Assembly (NCBI GenBank): GCA_031213475.1
Contig: JARUPZ010000006.1
Coordinates: forward strand, 5,080,045-5,144,044
Reading direction: 5' to 3'
DNA length: 64,000 bases
From: Nereocystis luetkeana
Lineage: Eukaryota > Sar > Phaeophyceae > Laminariales > Laminariaceae
The number at the start of each line of letters is the position of its first letter. Within the stretch, counting starts at the first letter, position 1. The position numbers and the translations under genes were made by a program. The notes beneath the pieces were generated by a model, which was given only the letters and a program-made list of their open reading frames with translations, ran no database searches and was not told the DNA's origin. This document shows positions 53,537-63,281 of this stretch, one piece after another.

Positions 53537-56500
53537 TTATTATTATTATTATTATTATTACTATACGATTAATACTTACATCGCCATTACTAGAAGTGCT
53601 GCTGCTGTGTTGGGTGTGGGTAGAGTGAGTTTTTGCGTCGAGCTCCGGCGGACGCTGGAATATCGTCACACGACGATTGGGGGGGGGCGATGTGCTCATG
53701 TCATGCATGGCCGTGGTGGTATGACTATAGACGCTCGCATCCCCACAATGACGGGACGGAGCACGTCGAGTTGTCACCGACCAGACACATCTTGCACGTG
53801 GATGACAGCTTCAATTAGCTAATAAATTTGCCGGTGTGGCCACTTCCAGGGACAGCAATGGGTATACTATGTATCTCCCTCGTGGGTCCCTGACCGTATA
53901 CCTGGTACACATACACACCACGTGACACGATCATCCCCCTTGTGCGGAATAAAGGTCCTGCACTCTGCATAACTGATGTTCTGTAACTCGACCACCAGCC
54001 ATGGTGATCGCCCAAAGAAAACAAGCAACGTTAGCCTGGTTGCCTATTAATAGCTCACCCAGTGATTGGCGCATTTTACCGTGCCGTTTCCAACCGACGC
54101 CGTTGGGGGGGTGGGGGGCGTCTTGATTGTCGCCGTCGTCATGTTGCGTTTTGGCTGCTCCATGTACTCAACTGTATTGTTTGATGTCGAGCATGCAACA
54201 TCACGAGCTATGCCCCCCCCCCCCCCCCAAACATTGCATTGCGCCGCCCACGGTAAATGAAGCACTATGCCCCCCGTCGCCTCATGCTTTTTGCCGAGCC
54301 TGCAAAATGAAGAGCAACCCCCCCCGCTCCGCCTCATACTGTGGTATGTCACCGACGGAGTGGTGTTGCGAGCGTGGTGTGAGTAGTTACGGTCGACGGG
54401 TCCTAGTGGGTGTACATCCGTGATTTCGGTGTGTCGGCGTGTGTGCGCGCGTGCGTATGTATGTGCGCGGCGTGCAGGGTCTTCAAGTTCCTGTGTGTTT
54501 TGTCACCAGATTGACTATGCAACTAATAATAGGTATGGTGTATGCTGGGCGTTCTTTCGTGCTACGCGCTGTGTTCCCTCCCCCCCTCGTCCTCCTCTTC
54601 CTCCTACCCTTTCCTTCAAGCACGCCCTGGTGTCGAGACTAACCTCTGTTCTTTTATGCTGATGTCGAATCGCTCGTGAGAGCTAAACATTCTCCTTAAA
54701 AGTCAATGCGTGTTTTGTCTACATACTTCTTCGGCTTCACCTTCTTGTCGCTTCGGCCCCGAACCTTGCCGCCGCGCCCGGTGTGCTTAGGGTTGCCGAG
54801 GAGGGCGTTTTTCGCTCCAGACGACGTTGAGACTTGGGGCGCAGATGGTGTCTCTGCTCCGGATGCTCCACAGCACAGGCTACGTGCACCGAGATATCAA
54901 ACCGGAGAACTTTTGCGTGGTGAGATTATGTCGTATGAGCACCGCGGGTCTTCCGAGGGGTAAAGCGGAAACACCCCCCCCTCCTGGGTTTTTATTTTGG
55001 TTCGGTTTTTGGTGCAGTTTTCATTCAGTTTTTTTCGTTTTTTTCTGTTTTGCTTTTTTTTTCGAAGTTTCTGTCGATGTTCGTATTCTTACCCCCCGCC
55101 CTGTGCATGCAGCTATATAGCAGTACCCGTAGATTGCGGCGTACTTTTGTCAGAACCACGGGCTAAGGTTCTGCTATTGGGCGAAGTGAGCACTTGCACA
55201 GACGCACGTACCCTGCCTTCTTGCCCAGCGAGCGAGGAGTTGCTGGGTTGTTACCGGTTTCTCCGTGCAGGCCTCAAGCAAACGGCAAGGTGCGGTAGGC
55301 AAACCCACGGTCCGGAAACGCCTCGCGCTGGGTCGGGTCGGGTTGGATTGGACTGCGTTCGATCGACCACCCTCGCTTGTGCCAGGACTACGGTTGGTGC
55401 TGAGCACAGGGCGCGACAGCGACGTGGCGCGTACACGTGACGATTGCGACAAGACCAACTCGTTACTTTCCAGTGGCCTAGGGATTTTCATTTTTTCTGG
55501 TGCAGCTTGCCGGGGGGCTGGCTGTGTACCCCCCATTAGCTGGCTCTACGGTTCTGGTGGTTTCCCGCCCAAAAAAGAGCTGCGTGCACCCCGCTTTTCT
55601 TCCCCTTGCGCATCGTGGGAGTGCCTCTCTCTCTTTAGGCTGCTGCTGACCGCCGCCCTCGTCCCTGCAAGGGAGAGGCCCTTATCCTCACGGTATCGGT
55701 ATCGGTGTATTCAAGCCTTGGCCTCAGCCTTAGCTTTGGCGTTGTGCTTCTGCCTGTCCTTACCATAGTCTTCATCATGACCCTGCCTGGAAGGGGTCCT
55801 TATCGATACGATCGTTATGATTTGTCAATGCCCTTGTTCTGTTCCTCGTTTTTCGTCCTCCTTATCCTTGTCATTTTCGTTATCCTCGTCCTTTCTTGCT
55901 ATCTGTCTCTCTAATATGTTTGTCCCTTTCCTTTTCCCCTTTTTTATTTTTTTTTGGCCTTTGCCCTCTCCTGATCCCTGTAATGTTCCGTACCCTCGCC
56001 CTTGTGCTCATCCTCGTCCTTATTGCCTTTCTATCAGGGCCCGGGGAGGCAAAGCGACCGCGTGTTTCTGATAGACTACGGCCTCGCCTGTCTCGCCGGA
56101 GACGGGGAAGCGGTGGCGGCGGCTGCAGCAGCAGCAGCAGCAGCGGCAGCAGCGGCCACAACAAAAAATTCGGCGGCACAGCGGAAGTCGAAATGGTCAT
56201 CGTCACCCGCGGCGACACCGGCGGCGGCGACGACGGTGTGGGTAGAGGTCCGCAAAGAAGACCCGACGGTTTCAACTACGTCCTCTCCTGTAGCGGTTGC
56301 TGTACCGGGGACAGCGGGGGTGGAGGCAGCGCCGGGGGCGGTCGAGAATCGGGGAGGGGCCAGCGCATTGCCAAAGTCTCCACCTCCTTCACCACCGCCG
56401 ACACCTTCCATTCCCGCCCCCCCCCCTCCCCCCGCTCCTTCGGTGCGGGATAATCATGGTGTCCCTTCGACCGTCCCCGCTCTCGACGCGACCGCGCCAG

Positions 56501-59500
56501 CCAGGGCGGCGGCGGCGGCACTATCAGCGGCCGGGTCGAATGCCGACCAGGCGACGGCGCCGACGGAAAAGGCGAAACCGACGAGCGGACCGACCGGCCT
56601 CGTCGGCAGCGTGAGGTACCTCAGCGTGGCCGCGCACGCGGGGGGGCGCCAGACTCGGCGGTGCGACCTGGAGAGCTTGGCCTACGTTTTGGTGTATCTC
56701 GTGCGGGTGAGCAAAGATTTTCGAAGCGGAGGGGTGGACCGGGGAGGCGGAGGAGGCCGGGAGGGGGGGGGGGGTATCCGCCGATGTTTTCCGGAGGTGG
56801 CGGATGTAATTTGTTTTTTTCGATTCCCGCACTTGAAGCCCTCGCTCTTTGACCCTTGTACGCTTTTTAGTTGTTACTATTTGTGCCTATACGTTGTTGC
56901 TGTACCAGGCGTTTTCTGGTGGCCAATTTAACAAATTCACCCCCCCTTCCCTCGCCCGCCTCACCCCTCTCGCCCTCGTCGCACGACTGCTGCTGTCGCC
57001 CCCCATGGTAGGGAAAGCTTCCGTGGCAGGGACTGACGGCGAAAACAAGATCAGCACACATGGAGAAGATCCAGCTCTCGAAGACGGAGGAGGTGCGTTC
57101 TGGCTATTGCCTATGTTGTTGCTGCTGCTGCAGCGGTTGCTGTATTGTCAACCTTGTGCATATGGTTATGATCCTCGGAAATACATCGCTTTGAGGCGAG
57201 GCCTAAGCAGCGCAAAAACTATGACCTGACCAAGGGGGAAAATTGCCGTACAATATCTGCTCTCCCAGTGGAACGGTACTTCGCTTCTGCCACGTTTCAA
57301 AGTGCTGTCGCGCCCTATTTGTTTTGTCTTCTATTATAGTTACCTTCGAACTCAACTCGTAGAAGGTTTTCCCCTCAGCGACCTTCTGGAAAGCCGTGGC
57401 CACAGGTGTCTAACTTTTCCCTTCCGGTACAAACTGAGTTTCGTCTTTAGCAAGCCAAAATATCAAGAATCGCCGCGACTTGTCAGGTGTGGATTGACCG
57501 CCGACATCATCCCCCTCCCCTTCCTTTGTCATTATTTATATCTTGAAATTTTGCTACACGACCAATCATCTCCCTCATACGCTTGTCTACAGTGGTGTCT
57601 CAATTGCTGCAACTCCCGATCCCCCTTTTCCCTTTTGAAACGATCAAATGTTGCTACCTGACTCATGTTGCCGACTTCACCGCTCCACGTCGGCTCTGTG
57701 CCACCCCTCTCCCTCTCTTTCCACCCCTTTTTGCTGCACCGGACAATGAATTCACTCATTGAAGCAGTCGTCCATATGCAAGTCCGCCTAACAAGTGGTT
57801 CTTAGTACGATGCAGCTCATCCCTCGTGCGACTCGCCGAGCTACCTGACTCATGTTGCCGACTTCACCGCTCCACGTCGGCTCTGTGCCACCCCTCTCCC
57901 TCTCTCTCCCCCCCCTTTTGCTGCACCGGACAATGAATTCACTCCTTGAAGCAGTCGTCCATATGCAAGTCCGCCTAACAAGCGGTTCTTAGTACGATGC
58001 AGCTCACCCCTCGTGCGACTCGCCGAGCACCTCACGGCGCTTCGCGCTTGGTGCAAGCAATATCTGCCTGGTCGGTGAAAACCCGACGTGCACCGTCCCG
58101 GCATTGTAGGGATGCGAGGGTCTATGGCCATACGACTACCTACGGCCATGCATAATATCGAGTCCCCCCCCCCCCCCTTTTGCTGCCCGACCCGGTTGCT
58201 CAAGACCGCGGAATCTCTCTGCAGAGGACTCCCAGCCCTGGCCGAGTACCTGTCGTACGTGAGGAGCCTCCGCCTCGGGGAGACGGCGGACTACTCTCGC
58301 GCCGAGCGCATCTTCACCGACGGCCTCCGGCGGCGAGGCTTCCCGGCCGACGCCCCGTTCGACTGGATGGCAAGCCACCATTCCAAGGCAGCGGCGGCGG
58401 CGTCGACGGGAGCCGGTGCAGGAGGGCTCGGGGGGAGGTTACTCGTTGGGGCGGCGGGGGCGGCGGTGGCTACTGGAGCGGCGAATATAAGGGGGCTAGA
58501 CGCACGCGGTGTTAGTCGGGGCCTCGCTATCGGAGAGACGGTGTCGGGATCCTCTGGCCCTTCTGTGCCATTATCGGCGAAGAGGCCCCGACTCGGCTCT
58601 GACTCCTTGTCGGGAGTGGCGGGGGTAGGGGCGGCGGCGGCGCGGGGTGGGGGGCTTGGGAGCGGCGTTGGTGGTGGGTCGCTTCGCGGCGGACGTAAGG
58701 GCAATGCCGCCGCTGCCGTGTTTGACCTGTACGCTGATGTTCCACCGCCCGACAGCCCCAGCGGCAAGGACGGTCGCGGGGAGGCTTTGGACAAGGGGGC
58801 GACGGTAGCGGAGACTGTGTCGGAGACCGTTGCGGAGAGGTCGACGATGGGGGGTGGCGCCAACGGATCTTCGGCCCTGTCCGCCACGAAGGTGGTGACG
58901 GGAACGACGGGCGGGAGCGGCGTGCGGGTTTCGGCGCTTTCTGGTACAAGTAGTCTCGCGGGAGAATCTTCCGATGGCGCGAGTAAGGATGCGGCCCGTC
59001 CCCATCCTCAGTTGGTGGCTGGCGCGGCGCCTTCGGGGTCACCCGGGGCGGCAGCAGCGGCGGTGGTGCGGGTGGGAAGTCCTAGAGGGAGCAAAGAAGG
59101 GGCGGGAGGGGCGGCGGTCGTGGACGTGTCGGTAGCTCTCGGCAAGCTGCGCCCGCACCTTCTCAGTGGCGGCGGCAGTGGTGGTGGTGGTGGGAGCAAG
59201 AAGTTCCCGCGGGCTTGCGGGCTTCTGGCAGACCTTCTGTCGGCGAAGCTCGACGATGAAAACGAAGAGGTTTTTTTCGACGCTGTTTTTGGTGCCGTGG
59301 AACGCGCAGGTCAAGCAGGTGGCGGTAGCCGTAGTGGTAGCGGTAGCGGTGGCGGTGGCGATAGCGGTAGCAGCGGCAACGGCGACGGAGTCGCTGATCG
59401 TCCGAGAACGTTGCTGAGGGCGGATGGTGCCGCCGGGGAGGCGGTGAGGCGCCTCGTCAAGGCTGCTTGCTCTCGTTCGGCCGTTTTCTCGCACCGGCGG

Positions 59501-59569
59501 CGAGAGACGGTGGAGGCGTGGGGGAAAGAGATGGCCGCGTTCGACGCCACGGAGAACGGAGTTTTGTAG
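50981..59569 (+). CDS. Casein kinase 1 family protein kinase with large insertions (6 exons)
   Basis: Exons 50981-51367, 53093-53407, 54791-54919, 56038-56706, 57012-57092, 58205-59569, all phase 0, give 981 aa. CK1 blocks in order: glycine-rich loop MRKGATGYLYSG, Lys113 (VLKVEE), VYRALEAQ (130-137), hinge NVLAMERLGENL, TTLRLGAQM, HRDIKPENF (267-275), DYG (290-292, in place of the usual DFG), TGLVGSVRYLS, RRCDLESLAYVL, GKLPWQGL (501-508) and LCRGLPALAEYLSY. An Ala/Pro/Ser-rich insertion of roughly 135-150 residues separates DYG from the TG(T/L)xRY block, and a Gly/Pro-rich insertion of about 70 residues precedes the hinge. The last 400 residues are Gly/Ser/Ala-rich with no recognised domain. 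CK1 enzymes phosphorylate Ser/Thr on acidic or primed substrates; the substrate here is unknown. The DxG Asp, HRD Asp and Lys are present, so activity is likely. Confidence 0.93.
52378..52870. mobile_element. Foldback element in CK1 intron 1
   Basis: AGACCGATGAC (52378) to GTCATCGGTCT (52870): two imperfect inverted arms of about 240 bp meeting near 52,622. They share CAGCGGCTGT, TTTCCAATGCAG and TTCATACAGGGTCTGGCTTC. No coding capacity; target duplication unclear. Confidence 0.82.
53503..53562 (+). repeat. (ACT)n(ATT)n microsatellite
   Basis: Compound array about 100 bp after the CK1 exon 2 donor. Confidence 0.9.
53683..54120 (-). mobile_element. Retroposon B, internally deleted, with two micro-insertions
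   Basis: Near full-span copy in CK1 intron 2. Compared with other B copies it has an extra TACCTGGTA at 53899 and CTATTAATAG (54044-54053) where others have CTAG. Confidence 0.8.
57655..58178 (+). mobile_element. Retroposon B with 180-bp tandem duplication before CK1 exon 6
   Basis: Two tandem copies (57655-57838, 57842-58022) of ACTCATGTTGCCGACTTCAC plus B sequence, then the B tail. The poly(C) at 58166-58178 ends 26 nt before exon 6 and supplies its pyrimidine tract. Confidence 0.78.
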
Positions 59570-61228
59570 CGGAGTAATGGTGTTAGGCATGTCACCCCCC
59601 CTCCCCCCCTCCCCCGTGATTGGTGTTTAGTTTTTAGGCTAGCAAGCTCTTGTGGATTGGAAAAGTCGGGGCGAGGAAGGATTTTGTTTGGGGTTATCGT
59701 TCGTGAGGTGGTTGCAGTGGTTGTAGAGTACCAGGTGGTGATTTTACTTCTTTTTTTTTCGTTTACTCCTCTATGGGGCAGCTCTCCGTGTGAAATGCTC
59801 GTATTTGTGCCGCTCGTCTCGCAACATTTGGTGTGTTTTTTTTGTTTTAAATCAACACTTTGTTGTGTGGTACCTGGTTCCTGTTTTACCGTTTTACCCG
59901 CCCGGCTCCCTACTCGAATCTGAATTCTGAATACGACTTTGGCAGCGCCGTGTCCGTTAGTGGCCGTATCTGAACAACGTGCAGCAGCAGTGAAATCCAG
60001 GCATGGAGGACAAATTGCGATAACGAAGTCCCTCACCCCCTAAACTATTAATAGTTATCAGTTTAGTTTTCCATTCGCCAGCAGCCAGGCGGCAGGGCGC
60101 GCACTTCAGTGCACACCGACCGGTAGCCGATAGTACAATAAGATCTCCCGCGCGATCCCCGTTGCTCCCGCAAATATTGAAACTTTTCGTTGCTTACATG
60201 AGATTTAATATAAGGAACAGCATTCTATCGTCCTGCTCTACGTACCGCAAACAGTACGCTACGTGCAGATGTACACATGACCATGATAGCATATGGATAG
60301 CATCAGCACCGTGTGGCGCCACCTTACTCTCATGGCGTGCACGGTGTGGGAGGATCAGATGCTCTGTGTTCTGTAAGATGCTGGTGCTTTATCATGGAGC
60401 TCATATAAAAAAGCGTTTGGCACACCGCTGGCAACTGGCGACGGTTATTGCCGCATTCCTTGGCAGTTATTGCCTGCATATATCTCGGGGGGGGGGTGAT
60501 GACCAGATATCCAGCATTGAAGCAGTGGGGAGTATGTACTCACAGTGTACCGCCGCGCAACCAACGGTTCAATCAAGATACGACTGCCGAGAGAGAGGGT
60601 TCCAGCGTTCCTGCCTCTTCCTTTCTGCATTCTCGCACATACTGGAACACTGGGAAGAAGAAAAACGGCGTGGACAGAGTGTGGAACTCCCTGCAAGGGA
60701 CATGGCATTGTGGACAGTGTGGGTGTACCTGTGTCAGGACTCCTCTCTCTCTCCACGGAAGCCTGCTTCGATCCCATCTCGGCGATATGGTGAGACAATT
60801 TATTTAGGTCGGGGTTCATATACCGGGCAGGTATGTGCTGCCTTTGCAACGTTTCCAAAGCTCGGGCAAACCCAGAGCACTAAAGCTTGTCTTTTGGAGC
60901 ACCTCCAGCGAAAGATCTTCGTTGAACCGCACTCAAACCTAGCATGCAGACATTTCCGCATGGCCATTGGCGGTACAGCAGCACAACAGTAGCAGCAGTG
61001 GTTGTGGACACGCCGCGACATGGCAAGGTATGGCACTACCGCAACAAGAATCGCTACCAATGGTCTTGCTGACGCTTTAAATTCGCTGAGCCTGCCGTCT
61101 CGCTGACACCTCAATCGATGATGGATGTTTGCTGCGCTTCTTTTTCGCGCGATTCCCATTTGTCACCCCCCTCCGCCCCCTCCCGACCTACGAACGAATC
61201 ACCATGATGCTACCACTGCTAAACATAG
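59570..61228. other. CK1-WDR61 intergenic region
   Basis: No recognised gene apart from the uncertain open frame listed separately. It must hold the CK1 3-prime UTR and the WDR61 promoter with its missing first exon. Confidence 0.5.
60198..60992 (+). CDS. Unrecognised open reading frame (265 codons)
   Basis: Open from the ATG at 60198 (MRFNIRNSIL) to the stop at 60992 and also open upstream. Such length is uncommon by chance at this base composition. The sequence is Cys/Ser/Arg-rich without a signal peptide, domain or repeat that I recognise, and the minus strand is also open for 137 codons over the same place. It could be a lineage-specific gene or decayed mobile DNA. Confidence 0.25.
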   Translation: MRFNIRNSILSSCSTYRKQYATCRCTHDHDSIWIASAPCGATLLSWRARCGRIRCSVFCKMLVLYHGAHIKKRLAHRWQLATVIAAFLGSYCLHISRGGGDDQISSIEAVGSMYSQCTAAQPTVQSRYDCRERGFQRSCLFLSAFSHILEHWEEEKRRGQSVELPARDMALWTVWVYLCQDSSLSPRKPASIPSRRYGETIYLGRGSYTGQVCAAFATFPKLGQTQSTKACLLEHLQRKIFVEPHSNLACRHFRMAIGGTAAQQ

Positions 61229-63281
61229 TTCCGCGCAACGCATCGGGCCGACAACGCCCACGAAGAAGGCATCTGGAGCGTGGCATGGACCGAGGGGGAC
61301 AACATCTTGTCCGGGAGCGTCGACGAGCGCGCGAGAGTATGGTGAGATCACTCTTTGTTTTGTCTGGTCCCTGGGCCTGTCCCTCTGTCTCTCTGTCGCG
61401 TTCTTTCTGGCTCCCTGTGTCTCTCGTCCTCTCCGTCTCTACGTACTCGCTCTCTTTCCCTGTGTGTGCCGTACGCCTCTCTCGTTCTCTCGGTCTATCG
61501 CTCTCTCCGCGTTTGTCTCGCTCCTGCTCCCCGTCTGTCCCCTGTCTGCATTTATCTCCTTGTGTCTGCGTCTTGTGTCTCTGTCTGTCTCCGTCTTGGT
61601 TTACTGGTATACCAGGTAGGTCTCTTCTCTGTCCTCTCTCTCCATCCCCGCCCCTCCTGCCTCTCCCCCTCCTTGTCCTTGCCGCTTGGCACTTTCGTGC
61701 GTGGTTGTTACTCGCTGCTGATGCTACCACTGCTGTGATTCGTGTGCCTCGTGTGATCACGATGTGTCTCATGTGACCACGATGTGTCTCGTGTGACAAC
61801 GAGTACGAGCAAACCCTGCTGTCTGCCTGTTTTCTGGAAATGGGGCTGGCCGTGGCATGCCTCAGAGGCAAACCCGCCCTCCCTTCGCTCATGCCAACTC
61901 GTCGCTGCTTTACCGCTCAGTCTAGGTAACAGCTGCAGCGGCGCAGCAGCGATGGCTGACATAAGCTCATGAAAATGCGACTTTTCGTTGTCTAAGCATG
62001 AACGCTCAAGCCTCGTTGGCTGAGACAATGCGGAATCGAACGTCACCTATGCTTCGTATGTGTCCTGTACCAGTGCATCCAATGCCTGGCATGTATACAG
62101 TAGGGTGATACCAGGTACATCATTTGGGTGGTGTCTGTCTTGTCGGCGTATTTAGTGCTGTACTGTTGTTTAGTGTTCTTGTGCTGCTGCCTGCGACCTA
62201 CTGTGCTCATCTACGCTGTACCTGATGTACTGTGTTGAGCTGCTTCATACCGCACTACTGCTGTAGTCGATTTCGTACCGTACCGTACCGTGCTGCTGTA
62301 CCGTGCCGGGCTGTATTAGTTCGTACCGATTGGCTGAAACCATCGATTCCTTCTTCGCTCGTGGTTCCTTCCTCGCTTCTGTTTTCACTTTCTCTCCGAT
62401 GACAAACCACCGCCACCGCCTCTTCCGCCGCCGCACCTCGAGAGGCGTGACAGACCCCAAACGACCGACCCCTGACAACCCCGAAGAACTACAACCACCT
62501 TACCTGCTCGCTACGTTCCCGTTTTTCCCGCTGTCCCGTCTCTCTTTACCGTACCACGCTCTTGCTCGTCCCGTGGGGGGGGGGGGGGTAGGACTCCAGA
62601 CCTGGCCCCCGTACACTCTCTCAAGGGCCACCGACTGGGCGTGCTGAGCATCAGGCCCTTCAATCAGGGAAAAGGTGGGCGTCTCGGTTTCCTGTACAGG
62701 GCGTGCGGCCCGTTTGTACTTGCATGCGCGGCGTCGTGCAGGAGATATAATTGTTGCTTACCGGTATTAGGTAAAGTGTACCAGTCGAGTGTTTCGCGCA
62801 GTAGGGTATCAGGCAGTAGGTTGTGTCGCACATCGCAGAATAGGGTAAAAGGCAGTCGATGCTGACGCGCAGTAGGACAGCAGTAGGGTAGGCGAATACT
62901 ATTGTGGTAGTAGCGCTGGTGCTGCGGTGTACAGTAGCAGTACCAGCAGGGCGTCGCAGCACTTTTTATCAGCGGTGGTAGTATTCGTGTACTCCCCCAG
63001 CCGAGGCCGACGAGTGCTCGGTATCCATACCGGCCTCCTTCTCTCGCGGAGTCCCTTGCGTTGCGTTTTTCGTTAAGGCGGTGGGATCGCCCAACTGTTT
63101 CGTGACCGCCTGCAATTATCCCCACCCCTTACTCTCCGTCCTTTCCCCCGCCCCTGCCCCCCCCCCCCCCGCGCCCCCGCCTCCACCGAGACAGAAGCGG
63201 TTACAAGCTCAATAGATAGCTGTATTCGGTTTTGGGATTTAGAAAGCGGGGAACTGACCACCGTTGAAGAACCTGGGCCAG
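61229..63281 (+). CDS. WDR61: WDR61/SKI8-like WD40 protein, partial (3 exons seen)
   Basis: Exons 61229-61341, 62592-62674 and 63195-63281 join in phase. The first carries a WD blade (AHEEGIWSVAWTEGDN...LSGSVDERARVW). The second has LKGHRLGVLSIRPF. The third has AVTSSIDSCIRFWDLESGEL. The order and spacing match the first repeats of human WDR61 (AHDDAIWSVAW, EGHQLGVVSV, ASSSLDAHIRLWDLENG), a subunit of the SKI and PAF1 complexes. The gene ends with a phase-1 donor at 63282 (GTGAGC), so more blades lie beyond the window. No start codon is in frame just upstream; a stop at 61226-61228 overlaps the proposed acceptor (CATAG), so a further 5-prime exon must exist. Another WD40 protein is possible, but the three-exon match makes WDR61 the best fit. 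Confidence 0.82.
61350..61660 (+). repeat. CTCTGTCT-rich pyrimidine tract
   Basis: Irregular C/T-rich sequence following WDR61 exon 1, ending near a TACCAGGTA (61610). Confidence 0.6.
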
